Below, piece after piece: positions 48,015 through 59,209 of a stretch of 64,000 nucleotides of DNA; positions within the stretch are counted from its first letter, which is position 1, and the number at the start of each line of letters is the position of its first letter. The DNA is from Anaerolineales bacterium. Its GTDB lineage: Bacteria; Chloroflexota; Anaerolineae; Anaerolineales; UBA4823. The stretch lies in assembly GCA_020061105.1 (NCBI GenBank), contig JAGUYW010000027.1, forward strand, positions 1 through 64,000, in the 5' to 3' direction. A program made the position numbers and the translations under genes. Under the pieces are notes generated by a model. That model saw nothing but the letters and a program-made list of their open reading frames with translations, was not told the DNA's origin and did not search any database.

Positions 48015-50603
48015 CTACTCTTCCACCACTTCTCCCTGCACCACCGCCTTGAACACCAATCCGTCTTCTCCACGCTCAACCTGAATCAGGTCGCCCTCCT
48101 GGAAGGCGCCGTTCAAGATTTGCAGCGCCAGCGGGTCTTGCACTTCGCGCTGAATGGCGCGCTTGAGCGGGCGGGCGCCAAAGTCGGGGTCGTAGCCGAC
48201 TTCAGCCAGATACTGGCGGGCGCTTTCGCTGACTTCCAAGGTGAAGTTGCGATCTTTCAGCAGGTCTGCGAGGCGGCGCAGTTGGATGTCGACGATGGCG
48301 GTGATGTGTTCCCGGCTGAGCGGGTGGAAGATCACGACTTCGTCAATGCGGTTGATGAATTCTGGGCGGAAGTGCATTTGCAGCACCTGGGTGACCTGGT
48401 CGCGCGAGACCTTGCGTCCGCCCTCCCAGAGCTGGTTGCCCAGGTTGCTGGTCATGATCACCACCGTATTGCGAAAGTCAACCGTGCGACCGTGCCCATC
48501 GGTCAGGCGCCCATCGTCCAGCAGTTGCAGCAGCACATTGAACACCTCGCTGTGCGCCTTCTCGATTTCATCGAACAGGATCACGCTGTACGGGCGGCGG
48601 CGCACCGCTTCGGTGAGCTGGCCACCCTCGTCGTACCCGACATAGCCGGGCGGCGCGCCCACCAGGCGCGAGATGGTGTGTTTCTCCTGGTATTCGCTCA
48701 TGTCAATGCGCACCATGGCGCGCTCGTCGTCGAACATGTAATTCGCCAGAGCGCGCGCCAGTTCGGTCTTGCCTACCCCGGTGGGGCCGAGGAAGATGAA
48801 TGAGCCTATTGGGCGGTTGGGGTCTTGTAAGCCGGCGCGTGAGCGACGCACAGCGTTCGAAACGGCCTGCAAGGCGTCGTCTTGCCCGACCACGCGTTCA
48901 TTCAGGCGTTCTTCCATGTGCACCAGTTTCTCCATTTCGCCTTCCAACAGGCGCGAGACTGGAATGCCGGTCCAACGGGCGACGATCTGGGCGATCTCTT
49001 CGGCGTCGACCTCTTCTTTGAGCAGTGCGCCCTGGGTCTGCAATTCTTTCAGGCGCGCCTCGCCTTCGGCAAGCTGAGTTTCCAGCTCGCGCAGGGCGCC
49101 GTAACGCAGGCGGGCGACCGTCTCGAGCTGGTTTTGGCGCTCGGCGCGTTCCATCTCCATTTTGGCCTGCTCGATTTTCTCTTTCGTGGCCTGCAAGTTG
49201 GTGATGGCTTGTTTTTCGGTTTGCCAGCGGGCGTGCAGTTGGTTGGATTGCTCACGCAGATCGGCCAGTTCCTTCTCCAGCGCTTGCAGGCGTTCTTTCG
49301 AGGCTTTGTCCTTCTCTTTTTGCAAGGCCTGGCGCTCGATCTCGAGCTGCAAAATCTGGCGGTCCACTTCATCCAAAACTTGCGGCTTGGAATCGATCTC
49401 GGTGCGCAGGCGGGCGGCGGCTTCATCGATCAGGTCAATGGCTTTATCGGGTAGATGGCGGTCGGCAATGTAGCGGTTCGACAACGTAGCGGCTGCAATG
49501 ACCGCCGGGTCGGTGATGCGCACGCCGTGGTGCACCTCGTAGCGCTCTTTCAGGCCGCGCAGGATGCTGATCGTCTCGGCAACGCTGGGTTCGCCAACCA
49601 ATACTGGCTGGAAGCGCCGTTCCAGCGCCGGGTCCTTTTCAACGTGCTTACGGTATTCGTCCAGGGTGGTGGCGCCGATCATGTGCAGTTCGCCGCGCGC
49701 CAGCATTGGCTTGAGCATGTTGCCAGCGTCCATCGCCCCTTCGGCGGCGCCTGCCCCAACCACGGTGTGCATTTCATCCACAAACAGGATCACGGCTCCG
49801 GCTGCATCGGTGATTTCTTTCAGCACCGCTTTCAAGCGTTCTTCGAACTCGCCGCGGTATTTCGCTCCGGCTACCAATGCGCCCATATCGAGTTGCACCA
49901 GGCGTTTGTGTTTCAAGCCTTCAGGCACATCGCCGTTGATGATGCGCTGCGCCAGGCCTTCGGCGATGGCAGTCTTGCCGACGCCGGGGTCGCCGATCAG
50001 GGCCGGGTTGTTCTTGGTGCGCCGGGAGAGGATCTGCACCACCCGGCGGATTTCTTCGTCGCGCCCGATGACCGGGTCCATTTTGCCTTGCCTGGCCAGG
50101 GCGGTCAGGTCTCGGCCGTATTTTTCCAGCGCCTGGTAGGTGCTCTCTGGCGTTTGCGAGGACACGCGCTGCGAACCGCGCACACTGGCCAGCGCTTTCA
50201 AGATGGCGTCTTTGTCCAGCCCATATTGCGTCAGGCGTTTACCTTCGAGGCTTTCGGTCAAGCCAAGCAACAGATGCTCGGTCGAGACGTACTCATCTTG
50301 CATGCCTTTGGCGTAACGTTCCGCCGCCGACAACACATCCGCGGCCGGGCGCGACAGGCCCACCTGGGCGTTGCTGCCGTATACCTTGGGGCGCTTTTCC
50401 AATTCTTGCCGCACCTCATCGCGCAAAGCCAACACGCTGCCCGCCACTTTGGTCACCAAAGCGGGGATGACGCCATCCTCCTGCTGTAATAACGCCAGCA
50501 GGATATGGGCAGGTTCGACAGACTGGTGGTTGAATTCCTGCGCCAGCCGCTGGGCGCTCAAGAGCGCCTCTTGTGATTTTTGGGTATATTTATCCAGATT
50601 CAT
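48015..50603 (-). CDS. clpB: ATP-dependent chaperone ClpB
   Basis: Two AAA modules ([33 protein letters not shown]), coiled-coil middle domain, [22 protein letters not shown]. Confidence 0.98.
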   Translation of the reverse strand: MNLDKYTQKSQEALLSAQRLAQEFNHQSVEPAHILLALLQQEDGVIPALVTKVAGSVLALRDEVRQELEKRPKVYGSNAQVGLSRPAADVLSAAERYAKGMQDEYVSTEHLLLGLTESLEGKRLTQYGLDKDAILKALASVRGSQRVSSQTPESTYQALEKYGRDLTALARQGKMDPVIGRDEEIRRVVQILSRRTKNNPALIGDPGVGKTAIAEGLAQRIINGDVPEGLKHKRLVQLDMGALVAGAKYRGEFEERLKAVLKEITDAAGAVILFVDEMHTVVGAGAAEGAMDAGNMLKPMLARGELHMIGATTLDEYRKHVEKDPALERRFQPVLVGEPSVAETISILRGLKERYEVHHGVRITDPAVIAAATLSNRYIADRHLPDKAIDLIDEAAARLRTEIDSKPQVLDEVDRQILQLEIERQALQKEKDKASKERLQALEKELADLREQSNQLHARWQTEKQAITNLQATKEKIEQAKMEMERAERQNQLETVARLRYGALRELETQLAEGEARLKELQTQGALLKEEVDAEEIAQIVARWTGIPVSRLLEGEMEKLVHMEERLNERVVGQDDALQAVSNAVRRSRAGLQDPNRPIGSFIFLGPTGVGKTELARALANYMFDDERAMVRIDMSEYQEKHTISRLVGAPPGYVGYDEGGQLTEAVRRRPYSVILFDEIEKAHSEVFNVLLQLLDDGRLTDGHGRTVDFRNTVVIMTSNLGNQLWEGGRKVSRDQVTQVLQMHFRPEFINRIDEVVIFHPLSREHITAIVDIQLRRLADLLKDRNFTLEVSESARQYLAEVGYDPDFGARPLKRAIQREVQDPLALQILNGAFQEGDLIQVERGEDGLVFKAVVQGEVVEE

Positions 50604-50989
50604 TTTTTATCCACTCGTTCAATTGCAATCATCACCCGGCTGGTACGCATAAAAAGCGCTGCCAGGTCAAACATGCTCTTCTTCAATCCATATTTGCGGT
50701 TGAGCAGTTTTTTCCCTTGCCGATATTCATTGGGGTCGCTCACCAGGCGCGCCCGGGCTTCGACCCACTCACCGGAAAGCTCTCCGCGCATATCACATGG
50801 CGCAATGCGCACCCGCCCTTCGCGGCGAATGCGCTTGACTTTGCCGGAATTATCCATGGTGGTGACATAAAAGGCGCCGTCGCCTACGGCAAACCACACC
50901 GGCGTGGCAACGCCTTGACCATTTTTGCGAAAGGTTTCCAAGCTGAGATAGTGTTGTTTTTCAAACTGCTCCCAATTTGCCTGGTTCAT
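50600..50989 (-). CDS. PPOX-class (F420-dependent type) oxidoreductase
   Basis: [61 protein letters not shown] overlap with clpB. Confidence 0.85.
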   Translation of the reverse strand: MNQANWEQFEKQHYLSLETFRKNGQGVATPVWFAVGDGAFYVTTMDNSGKVKRIRREGRVRIAPCDMRGELSGEWVEARARLVSDPNEYRQGKKLLNRKYGLKKSMFDLAALFMRTSRVMIAIERVDKK

Positions 50990-51116
50990 TCTTGCTCATC
51001 CTTCCTGATGATTCATAGATGTCTCAGCCAGTATACGCCACTTCTGTTGGAATTACGTAAAAGCTGTGTTAGACGGATTTATGAATCTCATCTGGCAGCG
51101 TGATATACTTTTGGCT

Positions 51117-51881
51117 ATGTTTCGCCCAACCTGCGCGGTGATCAATCTTGGACAGGTCGACTATCAAGAGGCATGGCAGCTTCAAAATACGCTGGCGAGT
51201 GAAATCGGACGCGGCCAGCGCTTGCCGACTTTGCTGCTGCTTGAGCATCCACATACCTATACCTTTGGACGGCGCGCCCAGGCCGACCATTTGCTGTGGG
51301 ACGAGTCCGAACTGGCGCGGCGCGGCCTGAGCATCCACTGGGTCGATCGCGGCGGGGATGTAACTTACCACGGGCCGGGGCAACTGGTAGGTTATCCGTT
51401 ATTGCCTTTGGCGCCAGGCGGCCTGCAAGCAAGCTCACCCCTGGCGGGTGCATCGGCGCGGATGCCGCAGGCAGATTATATCGGTTATCTGCGCAAATTG
51501 GAGGAAACCCTGATCCATTCCCTGGCGCGCCTGGGCGTGGTCAGTGGGCAGGTCGGTGGGCTGACGGGGGTGTGGGTACAGCCACACTTACTTTCACGTT
51601 GTTCGGCCTGCCGCCCGGAAATGCGCCAACATCCTGCCAAAATTGCTGCGATTGGGATCAAGGTGGATGTGAACGGCGTGTCACGACACGGATTTGCGTT
51701 GAACGTTGACCCGGATATGAGCTATTGGGAAGGAATTGTGGCTTGCGGGCTGGCTGGCTACCCAGTTGCCAGCCTGGCAGATATCTTGCACCAGGTACCA
51801 GATATGGAACTAATCAGAAGGGTTGTGACGTCTATGTTTGGTGAGGTGTTTCGGTATGAAATGGTTGAACAAACTTTATAA
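51117..51881 (+). CDS. lipB: Lipoyl(octanoyl) transferase
   Basis: YQEAWQLQNTLASE...LLLEHPHTYTFGRRAQ...HWVDRGGDVTYHGPGQLVGYPLL...KIAAIGIKVDVNGVSRHGFALNV. Confidence 0.95.
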   Translation: MFRPTCAVINLGQVDYQEAWQLQNTLASEIGRGQRLPTLLLLEHPHTYTFGRRAQADHLLWDESELARRGLSIHWVDRGGDVTYHGPGQLVGYPLLPLAPGGLQASSPLAGASARMPQADYIGYLRKLEETLIHSLARLGVVSGQVGGLTGVWVQPHLLSRCSACRPEMRQHPAKIAAIGIKVDVNGVSRHGFALNVDPDMSYWEGIVACGLAGYPVASLADILHQVPDMELIRRVVTSMFGEVFRYEMVEQTL

Positions 51882-53838
51882 ATTTCTCCTGATGCATTTC
51901 CGGAGATCATTCCAACCCACCGGGCAGGTTTTGCGCCTGCTGCTTGGGTTGGCTGTGTTGTTTTCTGCCGGCGGGGGGAGCGCAATTGCTCAACCCGCTG
52001 GGACGGCCCTGGTAGGCCTCAGCATCGCTGGACCTGCGGATCTGAATGTACTGGCTGCGCAAGGTTTTCGTGGGTATGGCGAAATTGTGGCCTCATCTGG
52101 AGAAACCATCGTCTTGCTCTCGGCGGACGCCAGGCAGCAGGCCTGGTTGGCTGAGCAGGGTTATGAAACCATGCTGCTCGATGGGCAGGAGAGCCCCGGT
52201 GCGTATTTTCTGCTGCAGGGTGACGCCCAACAACTACGCCTGGCTGGCGACCAAGCGCGACTGCTTTGGACGGATGGACAGCAAGCCGTGGCGCTCGCCA
52301 ACCCCGACCAGGGCGAGCGTTTTGCTGACCTGGGGCTGCTCTGGCGACCTTTACGCCAGGCGCCTTTGCTGCCGGTTTCGATCGCCAGCGCTCTCGCGGC
52401 TCCGCAGGCGGTAACGCCCAGCCCATTGGTGCAGCAGATGATCTCTCAAGTCAGTTCGACCGCTTTGTATAATTATGTCGGCGGACTGAGCGGTGAATGG
52501 GCGGTAACGATCGATGGCAGCCCTTATATCCTGGCAACTCGCTATTCGCGCACCGATCAGGCTATCAAAAAGGCCACTCGCTATGTCTATGAGTACTTCC
52601 AATCGCTCAGCCTGGCGACCATGTATGATTATTACTATCTCTCTGGGGTCGAAAAGCGCAATGTGATCGCCCAACAGGTTGGTGTGGGACAACCAGGGCG
52701 AATTTTAATGCTGACTGCCCACCTCGATTCATACTCAACTGACAGCGATCCATACACCCTGGCACCTGGCGCCGATGATAACGCCAGCGGCTCTGCGGCG
52801 CTCATGCACATCGCTTCAATTTTACGGAATTACCAGTTCGATTGCACGATCCGCTATGCGCTATTTACTGGCGAGGAGCAAGGATTGATTGGAAGTTACG
52901 CCTATGCCCAGAAAATGTACAACGCGGGAACGAATATTGCCGGGGTGCTCAACCTGGATATGATCGGCTACAACACGCCAGGCAGTTATCGCTCGCTCGA
53001 ACTTCATACCCGCTTGAGCAATGCAGCAGATTTACAAATCGCGAACCTGTTCGTAGATGTCGTTTCAGCTTACCAGCTTAACCTGTACCCGTATGTTTTG
53101 CAGGATGGCGAATCATTCAGCGATCACTCGTCATTCTGGACGTTTGGCTATCCGGCGATTCTGGCCATCGAAGATTGGGATGACCATACGCCTTATTACC
53201 ACAAGAAAGGCGACCGGCTCTCTACGCTCGATATGTCGTACTATGCCGAATTCACCCGCGCCGCCCTGGCGACCCTGGCTCACATGGGCTGCCTGAGGCA
53301 AGGCCAGGTCGCCGGGCAGGTGACCGACGCCAGCAATGGTTTGCCGATCGCTAATGCCACCGTGACCGCCAGCCTGGATGGTGGAGGCAGCTGGCAGACC
53401 AGCACTTCTGGCACAGGCGCGTATGAGTTGACCTTAACGCCTGGCGTCTACAGCTTAACTAGCGCAGCGCCGTATTACCAGACGCAGACGCACACTGGTG
53501 TGACGGTTAGCGCCTCGTCGTCAACAACTGAAAACTTTGCGCAGACCCCCTGTACTTACTTTTCACAAGTTGATTTTTCTTTTACGCCGGTTGAACCTGG
53601 CGTTGGGCAATCCGTTCAATTTGTTGGTTCGGCGGTGGGGGTTTCGCCCCAGTTCTTGTGGAACTTCGATGACGGCAGTTATGGCAGCGGGGCGACCATC
53701 ACGCATGCCTTTGCTGCCAGCCGCGCCTACAATGTGGCTATGGCGATTGCCAATGCTTGCGACATGCTCCCGATTTATCGCTATATCCTGGTAGGAATGA
53801 CTGAAAAGATTTACTTCCCCCTGGTTGGGAAACCGTAA
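51856..53838 (+). CDS. Secreted M28-family peptidase with CarboxypepD_reg-like and PKD-like C-terminal domains
   Basis: LMLTAHLDSYS...APGADDNASGSAALMHIASIL...FTGEEQGLIGSYAYA...; VAGQVTDASNGLPIANATVTA; PQFLWNFDDGSYGSGATITHAFA. Confidence 0.9.
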   Translation: MKWLNKLYKFLLMHFRRSFQPTGQVLRLLLGLAVLFSAGGGSAIAQPAGTALVGLSIAGPADLNVLAAQGFRGYGEIVASSGETIVLLSADARQQAWLAEQGYETMLLDGQESPGAYFLLQGDAQQLRLAGDQARLLWTDGQQAVALANPDQGERFADLGLLWRPLRQAPLLPVSIASALAAPQAVTPSPLVQQMISQVSSTALYNYVGGLSGEWAVTIDGSPYILATRYSRTDQAIKKATRYVYEYFQSLSLATMYDYYYLSGVEKRNVIAQQVGVGQPGRILMLTAHLDSYSTDSDPYTLAPGADDNASGSAALMHIASILRNYQFDCTIRYALFTGEEQGLIGSYAYAQKMYNAGTNIAGVLNLDMIGYNTPGSYRSLELHTRLSNAADLQIANLFVDVVSAYQLNLYPYVLQDGESFSDHSSFWTFGYPAILAIEDWDDHTPYYHKKGDRLSTLDMSYYAEFTRAALATLAHMGCLRQGQVAGQVTDASNGLPIANATVTASLDGGGSWQTSTSGTGAYELTLTPGVYSLTSAAPYYQTQTHTGVTVSASSSTTENFAQTPCTYFSQVDFSFTPVEPGVGQSVQFVGSAVGVSPQFLWNFDDGSYGSGATITHAFAASRAYNVAMAIANACDMLPIYRYILVGMTEKIYFPLVGKP

Positions 53839-53905
53839 AAAGGGTTTGACAGTCCGATTAAAAAGAATTACACTATGCCAAGCAAATGCGCGAGAGGAGG
53901 AAGAA

Positions 53906-54601
53906 ATGGCTTCACAATTCCAACTGGTAATGCGTTCTGGTCCCACGCCAGGCAAAGCCTATGATTTGTTGCAAGATGAGTTAACGATTGGGCGTGATAT
54001 CAATAATGGCGTTGTCATCAACGACCCCGAGATTTCGCGGCGCCATTCCCGCTTGCGGGCGCAAGCCGGCAGCTACACAATCGAAGACCTGGGCTCTACC
54101 AACGGCACCTTTGTGAATGGGCAACGGCTGATGGGGCCGCACATGTTACGCCCTGGCGAAGTTGTCATGTTGGGAGAACATATCGGCCTGGTTTTCGAAG
54201 CGGTTTACGACCCGAGCGCCACCGTTGTCAGCAGCAGCGCCCAGGAAACCTTCCGTATACCGCAGCAAACTCCCCAAACCATGCCGGCGCCTGAACCGTA
54301 TGAGACACCTTATCAAGAGCCCGCATACCAACAACCTTCTTACCAACAACCGCCCTCATATAGTGGGCAAATCCCTCAAGGGCCGCCTGACCCATACCTG
54401 GAACAACCGGCGGTTCCTTACGCCCAGGTGGAAGAAGCTCCAGCGCCGAAGCGCAATATTCTTTTGATCGGGTGTATCTCGCTGTTGGTCTTGGGTTGTG
54501 TTTGCCTGGGCGCGTTTGCGGTTTTTGATGCTTTAGATCTATACTGCAGCGGGCCGTTTGCTGGCGTTACCGAGATGATCTTCGGCAGCGTTTGCCCTTA
54601 A
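53906..54601 (+). CDS. FHA domain protein with C-terminal TM
   Basis: ELTIGRDINNGVVINDPEISRRHSRLRAQAGSYTIEDLGSTNGTFVNGQRL. Confidence 0.93.
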   Translation: MASQFQLVMRSGPTPGKAYDLLQDELTIGRDINNGVVINDPEISRRHSRLRAQAGSYTIEDLGSTNGTFVNGQRLMGPHMLRPGEVVMLGEHIGLVFEAVYDPSATVVSSSAQETFRIPQQTPQTMPAPEPYETPYQEPAYQQPSYQQPPSYSGQIPQGPPDPYLEQPAVPYAQVEEAPAPKRNILLIGCISLLVLGCVCLGAFAVFDALDLYCSGPFAGVTEMIFGSVCP

Positions 54602-54623
54602 TTGGTTGGATAACATCTCAGAG

Positions 54624-54651
54624 GGTCGCCTGAACTTGGGCGACCTTTTTT
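54624..54651 (+). terminator. Rho-independent terminator after the FHA gene
   Basis: GGTCGCC-TGAACTTG-GGCGACC followed by TTTTTT. Confidence 0.9.
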
Positions 54652-54654
54652 GTT

Positions 54655-56295
54655 TTATTTCAACGCTTCCAGGCTGTCCAGGCTGTCCAGAATGGCATTG
54701 ACCAGACTCAGCCGTTCTTGGGCGGCGGCGTAATCCCCGTTTTTAAGCGCTTGAAATGCCTCTACCAACCATGTCTCCAGGCGGATATTTTCAGGGTGCA
54801 TTGGACGGCGCAGAAAGTCAGCCACAATCCCGCGCTCGCGCATCTGGATTGTATCGGGCAGCCAGGCAGTCAGAAAATAGGCCGATGGATCAAGCAGGCG
54901 CTGGTAACGTCGCAGGGTATCGAAATAGCGCACTGTTAGTAGAACATCGGCAGACTGTTCGGCGCTGACAAACTCAGCCTGTAAGGATTCGACAAAGCGC
55001 GCCTCAAGCTGCACCAGGCTCAAGCCAAAGTGATCTTGCAAGGCGCGCTCCAGGGCGCGTTGCTGGTAGCCGGCGGCAGTCTGCTCTTCAGGGTTGTCGG
55101 GTTGGGGTCGGATATCTCGATAAAACTCAAAGTATGCCTGCCAGCCCCAGGTGTCCAGCATGTATTCGATTAATGCGGCAGCCTGTAAATAGCCGATCTC
55201 ATGTTGGACAAAATAGAAATTATCGATCATCGAAGAGAGCGGGATATACCATCCCAGCCCGCAGGTTGGCTGGTCGTCTGGCAAATGCACCAGCGTCTCA
55301 TCTAGCGGGATGCAGCCTTCTTGGGGAGGCAGCAACGCTGCGGCGCGCTGTGTGAGTGCTTCGGGTTTGAAATGCCCACCGCTCAGGTAGACTGCCAGGC
55401 CTTCCACCAGAATCGAAGGGCGCAGTTCGCCCCCTAAACGGGCATCCAGGATGTGAACAATCTCATGATGGGCGACCATGTCAATGGTGTCGCCGGCGTA
55501 ATTGCGGTCCAGGTACGATAGGGCGATCTCCTTGCCAGCAAATCCGCCGTGTCCCAAGACCCGCGGCATGAGAACAACGGAAACCGGCTCTTGCAACTGG
55601 ATTCCCATACGTTGGATAGCCAAATCAGTCTGCTCATCCAGTATCGCCAGCAGTGTCGCCAAATCGCGCTCGGCTTCTGTGCCTGTGATGTAATAAACCA
55701 GGCAGCATTCGCTCTCCGCCGCTGCCCAGGTCGCTTGCGGCTCAGGGGGCGGAACCGCCTCGGATGGATAGAGCGTAACGGTCTGCGTCCAGGTAAGTTC
55801 ATCTGGGTAGACGGAGAAAACAACCGTGTGTTCTCCATGAACCAGGCCAGTGGTGTTCCAACCCCACATCAAAGTGGCCTGAGGGCGCCCGCCAATTCCA
55901 AATGGACCGAAATCGATTTGATATTTTTTCTCAGACGCTTCAACCGATTGAAAAGCGATTTCCACGCTTTGACCAGGGCGGAAATTATCTGCTGCGATCA
56001 ATACTTCAAAACTGATCCGGTCGCCAACATACAACGGCCCATCGGGGTGCAAGCGCACTTCGAAGGCGCCGCTTGAGAGGGGAGACAGGCTGGGCGCCGT
56101 GGGGCGAAGTCCGGCAGCGGCAGTTGGCGGGGTGGTGCGAGTAGGAGGAATGCCGACCGTCCAGGTAGGAACGACTGCGCTCATATCTGTGGGCAGCGCT
56201 TGCGAGGCAGGGGGTTGGGTAAAATTTTCCAGCGCCAGGGCGCGGCAGGCCAATCCCAGTAAAACGAAGGGAATCAGGTAACGCCAAATTCGCAT
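54655..56295 (-). CDS. Secreted protein with MA-type metalloprotease-like motif
   Basis: Signal-like N-terminus; DTIDMVAHHEIVHILDARLGGELRPSILVEGLAVYLSGG (HExxH-type, downstream E). Confidence 0.7.
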   Translation of the reverse strand: MRIWRYLIPFVLLGLACRALALENFTQPPASQALPTDMSAVVPTWTVGIPPTRTTPPTAAAGLRPTAPSLSPLSSGAFEVRLHPDGPLYVGDRISFEVLIAADNFRPGQSVEIAFQSVEASEKKYQIDFGPFGIGGRPQATLMWGWNTTGLVHGEHTVVFSVYPDELTWTQTVTLYPSEAVPPPEPQATWAAAESECCLVYYITGTEAERDLATLLAILDEQTDLAIQRMGIQLQEPVSVVLMPRVLGHGGFAGKEIALSYLDRNYAGDTIDMVAHHEIVHILDARLGGELRPSILVEGLAVYLSGGHFKPEALTQRAAALLPPQEGCIPLDETLVHLPDDQPTCGLGWYIPLSSMIDNFYFVQHEIGYLQAAALIEYMLDTWGWQAYFEFYRDIRPQPDNPEEQTAAGYQQRALERALQDHFGLSLVQLEARFVESLQAEFVSAEQSADVLLTVRYFDTLRRYQRLLDPSAYFLTAWLPDTIQMRERGIVADFLRRPMHPENIRLETWLVEAFQALKNGDYAAAQERLSLVNAILDSLDSLEALK

Positions 56296-56428
56296 GGCGC
56301 TGATTATAGCATGGCGGCCCTGCTCAACGTATGTAACCTGGCATTTGATCGCCTGGAATTCCGGAGTGGTAAAATTGAAGCGTTGGCGAAAATCTGTTGT
56401 TTATTTATTTCTGTTTCTTGGAGGTTGT

Positions 56429-57511
56429 ATGTCTGTTCCTTCGCGAATGTTTGTCCCCGGTCCGGTTGATGTCGATCCACAAGTTCTGCAAGCTCAGACG
56501 CAGGCGATGCTGCCGCATCGCAGTAAAGAGTTCGAGGCGATTTTCCAAAGCGCTTCAGAAAAAGCACGCCAGCTTTTCTATACAGAAAGCCGGGTTTTTC
56601 TTTTCACGGCTTCGGGCACTGGCTTGCACGAAGCCGCAGTGCGCAACCTGGCGAAAGAAAGCGTGCTATCGTGCGTCAACGGCGCTTTTGCTCAACGCTG
56701 GTATGACGTGGCGCTTGCCAATGGCAAACGGGTGGATATGCTGGAAACTGCCTGGGACCAGCCGATAACGCCACAAGCGGTCAGCGAGGCATTACAGCGC
56801 AAGCCATACGAAATCATTACCGTGGTTCACAACGAGACCTCGACAGGCTTGCAAAACCCGGTGCAAGAAATCGCTGCGGCTGTACGGGCGACCAGCCCTA
56901 ACACCCTGATCTGCGTTGACGCAGTTTCTTCCTTAGGCGGGGCAAAAATCGAGATGGATGCCTGGGGGATCGATTTTTTGTTGACCTCTTCCCAGAAATG
57001 CCTGGCGCTCCCACCGGGGCTGGCGCTGTGCGGCGTATCGGACCGGGCGATGGCTAATGCAGAGAGCGTGCCGGGGCGCGGTTGGTACTTTGACCTGCTG
57101 CGGATGGAAAAACACCGTCTGAAAGATTCGACTCCGGCGACCCCGGCTCTATCGCTGATTTATGCCCTGGATGTACAGCTTGACCGCATCCTGGCGGAAG
57201 GGTTAGAGGCGCGCTTTGCGCGTTACAGCGCCATGGCGGAAAGGGTGCATGCATGGGCTGCCGGGCGCGGCCTGGGCTTATTCGCTCCTGAGGGCTACCG
57301 GTCGCAGACGGTCACGACGTTGCTTTCCACCCCGCAGCTGAACGCCCCGGCGGCAAATAAATTCTTGCTGCCGCGCGGGATGCGGATTGCCGGGGGATAT
57401 GGCGCGATCAAGGAAAAAACTTTTCGCATTGCCCACATGGGCGAGATTGCCATGCCAGATATCGAGCGCTTGTTGAGCGCCCTGGACGAATATCTGGAGG
57501 CGCAGGCTTAA
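56429..57511 (+). CDS. Class V aminotransferase (alanine-glyoxylate aminotransferase family)
   Basis: MFVPGPVDVDPQVLQAQTQAMLPHRSKEFEAIF...VVHNETSTGLQNPVQEI...VDAVSSLGGAKIEMDAWGIDFLLTSSQKCLALPPG. Confidence 0.93.
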   Translation: MSVPSRMFVPGPVDVDPQVLQAQTQAMLPHRSKEFEAIFQSASEKARQLFYTESRVFLFTASGTGLHEAAVRNLAKESVLSCVNGAFAQRWYDVALANGKRVDMLETAWDQPITPQAVSEALQRKPYEIITVVHNETSTGLQNPVQEIAAAVRATSPNTLICVDAVSSLGGAKIEMDAWGIDFLLTSSQKCLALPPGLALCGVSDRAMANAESVPGRGWYFDLLRMEKHRLKDSTPATPALSLIYALDVQLDRILAEGLEARFARYSAMAERVHAWAAGRGLGLFAPEGYRSQTVTTLLSTPQLNAPAANKFLLPRGMRIAGGYGAIKEKTFRIAHMGEIAMPDIERLLSALDEYLEAQA

Positions 57512-57526
57512 CGAGAGGTCCGGTAC

Positions 57527-58777
57527 GTGGCATTTGCTTCGCAAGCTCTGATTTTACGCACCCAGGCGCTGGCCTATGGCGGCGCCGCGATTGGCCGCTT
57601 GCCGGATGGCCGAGCGGTATTTACGCCTTTCTGCCTGGCAGGTGAAACCGTGCGCGTGCAGGTGGTGGAGGAGAAACGCGGCTACGCTCGGGCCGAGTTG
57701 TTGGAAGTGCTCGAGTCTTCGCCGCAACGGGTGGCGCCGCGCTGCGGGCACTTTATGGAATGCGGCGGCTGTCATTACCAGCAGATCGCATATTCCGAGC
57801 AGTTGGCAGCCAAAGCCGCTATTCTTGCTGACCAACTGGAACGTATTGGTGGAATCACCAGCCCTTTGCCTGAGCCAACACTGCCATCGATGGCGCCATA
57901 CAATTACCGCAATCACGTCCAGTTTCACCTTGACCCGCACGGCAAACTCGGCTACCGGCGCTCCAATTCTGATCAAACGCTGGCAATCCGTGAATGCCAT
58001 TTGCCTGAAGAAGGACTCAACACGCTCTGGCCTCAACTAGACTTCGAAGCTATGCCGGAAATCGAACGGGTGGGCTTGCGCAGCGGCGCTGGCGATGATT
58101 GGCAGATCATCCTGGAAAGTGCGGCCTCGCAGCCGCCCGAGTTTACCGTCGAGGGGCTGCCGCTTTCTGCCGTGCACCTCAGCCCGGGGGGAACGGTGGT
58201 GCTGGCTGGCAGCGAAGCCGTCACCATGCAAATCAAAGGGCGTTTCTTTCAGGTCTCGGCAGCCTCCTTCTTCCAGACGAATACTGCTATGGCAGAGAGC
58301 ATGGTGCAGCACATCCTGGATACGCTTCCAAAGTATGCTGCGTTCACTCCGCATACCACACTGCTCGATTGTTATTGCGGCGTTGGCCTCTTCAGCGCTT
58401 TCCTGGCGCCGCATGTCGGGCGTTTAATTGGCATCGAGAGCGCTCCCAGCGCATGCGAAGATTTTTCCGCCAACCTGGACGAGTTCGATCATGTTGAGTT
58501 GTACCAATCCAGCGCAGATATTGCCTTGCCGAATTTGCCCGTCCGTCCGGAGATTGTATTGGTCGACCCGCCGCGGGCTGGCCTGGAACGGCAGGCGTTG
58601 GATGGTTTGCTGGCTTTAGCCCCGCAAGTTTTGGTTTATATCTCGTGCGATCCGGCAACCCTGGGTCGTGATGCTCGCCGCCTGGTTGCTGGCGGGTATC
58701 GCTTGCGACAGATTACGCCGGTCGATTTATTTCCGCAAACCTACCATATAGAAAGTATCAGTTTTTGGAGCAAATAG
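57527..58777 (+). CDS. rlmD: RlmD/TrmA-like 23S rRNA (uracil-C5)-methyltransferase
   Basis: TRAM domain; CGHFMECGGCHYQQIAYSEQL; DCYCGVGLFSAFLAPHVGRLIGIE; VDPPRAGL; YISCDPATLGRD. Confidence 0.92.
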   Translation: MAFASQALILRTQALAYGGAAIGRLPDGRAVFTPFCLAGETVRVQVVEEKRGYARAELLEVLESSPQRVAPRCGHFMECGGCHYQQIAYSEQLAAKAAILADQLERIGGITSPLPEPTLPSMAPYNYRNHVQFHLDPHGKLGYRRSNSDQTLAIRECHLPEEGLNTLWPQLDFEAMPEIERVGLRSGAGDDWQIILESAASQPPEFTVEGLPLSAVHLSPGGTVVLAGSEAVTMQIKGRFFQVSAASFFQTNTAMAESMVQHILDTLPKYAAFTPHTTLLDCYCGVGLFSAFLAPHVGRLIGIESAPSACEDFSANLDEFDHVELYQSSADIALPNLPVRPEIVLVDPPRAGLERQALDGLLALAPQVLVYISCDPATLGRDARRLVAGGYRLRQITPVDLFPQTYHIESISFWSK

Positions 58778-58822
58778 ATCAAACAGCCGGCGTAGCTTTG
58801 CGCTGGCCAAGATGGTTGGCTT

Positions 58823-59203
58823 ATGGATGAAAGATACCTGGCTACGTTCAAGCACATTTCCCGGCGCATTCTTGGGGTTAGCGCGGTTCTATTGGTTGCG
58901 GCGATTGCCTTTTGGTTGATCAGGCGTCCCTGGACAGGCCAGGCGTTTGGCAACGCCCTTTCGATCGCCGGTTTTCTCAGCATTGCTCTGGGTTGCCTCA
59001 GCCTGGCTGGAAAATGGGAATTTTCACGCCCCAAGCGCCTGACAAAAAATGATCCGCTTCACCAGGCCAGCCCGCTGGCGCGCTTTTTTTACCGTTGCCT
59101 GGATTTTATTGAGGCGAACCTGGTGATGACCACCTTGACGCTTGCAGGTATATTTACCCTGGCAATTGGAGAAATCCTGGCCAGGCTTTTGGCGGTAGAA
59201 TAA
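58823..59203 (+). CDS. Small membrane protein, unknown function
   Basis: 126 aa with several TM segments. Confidence 0.6.
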   Translation: MDERYLATFKHISRRILGVSAVLLVAAIAFWLIRRPWTGQAFGNALSIAGFLSIALGCLSLAGKWEFSRPKRLTKNDPLHQASPLARFFYRCLDFIEANLVMTTLTLAGIFTLAIGEILARLLAVE

Positions 59204-59209
59204 ACTCCA

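Noticed and set aside
49455-50489. 344-aa plus-strand ORF
   Set aside because: Antisense shadow of clpB on the minus strand; composition is typical of reverse-frame ORFs in GC-rich genes
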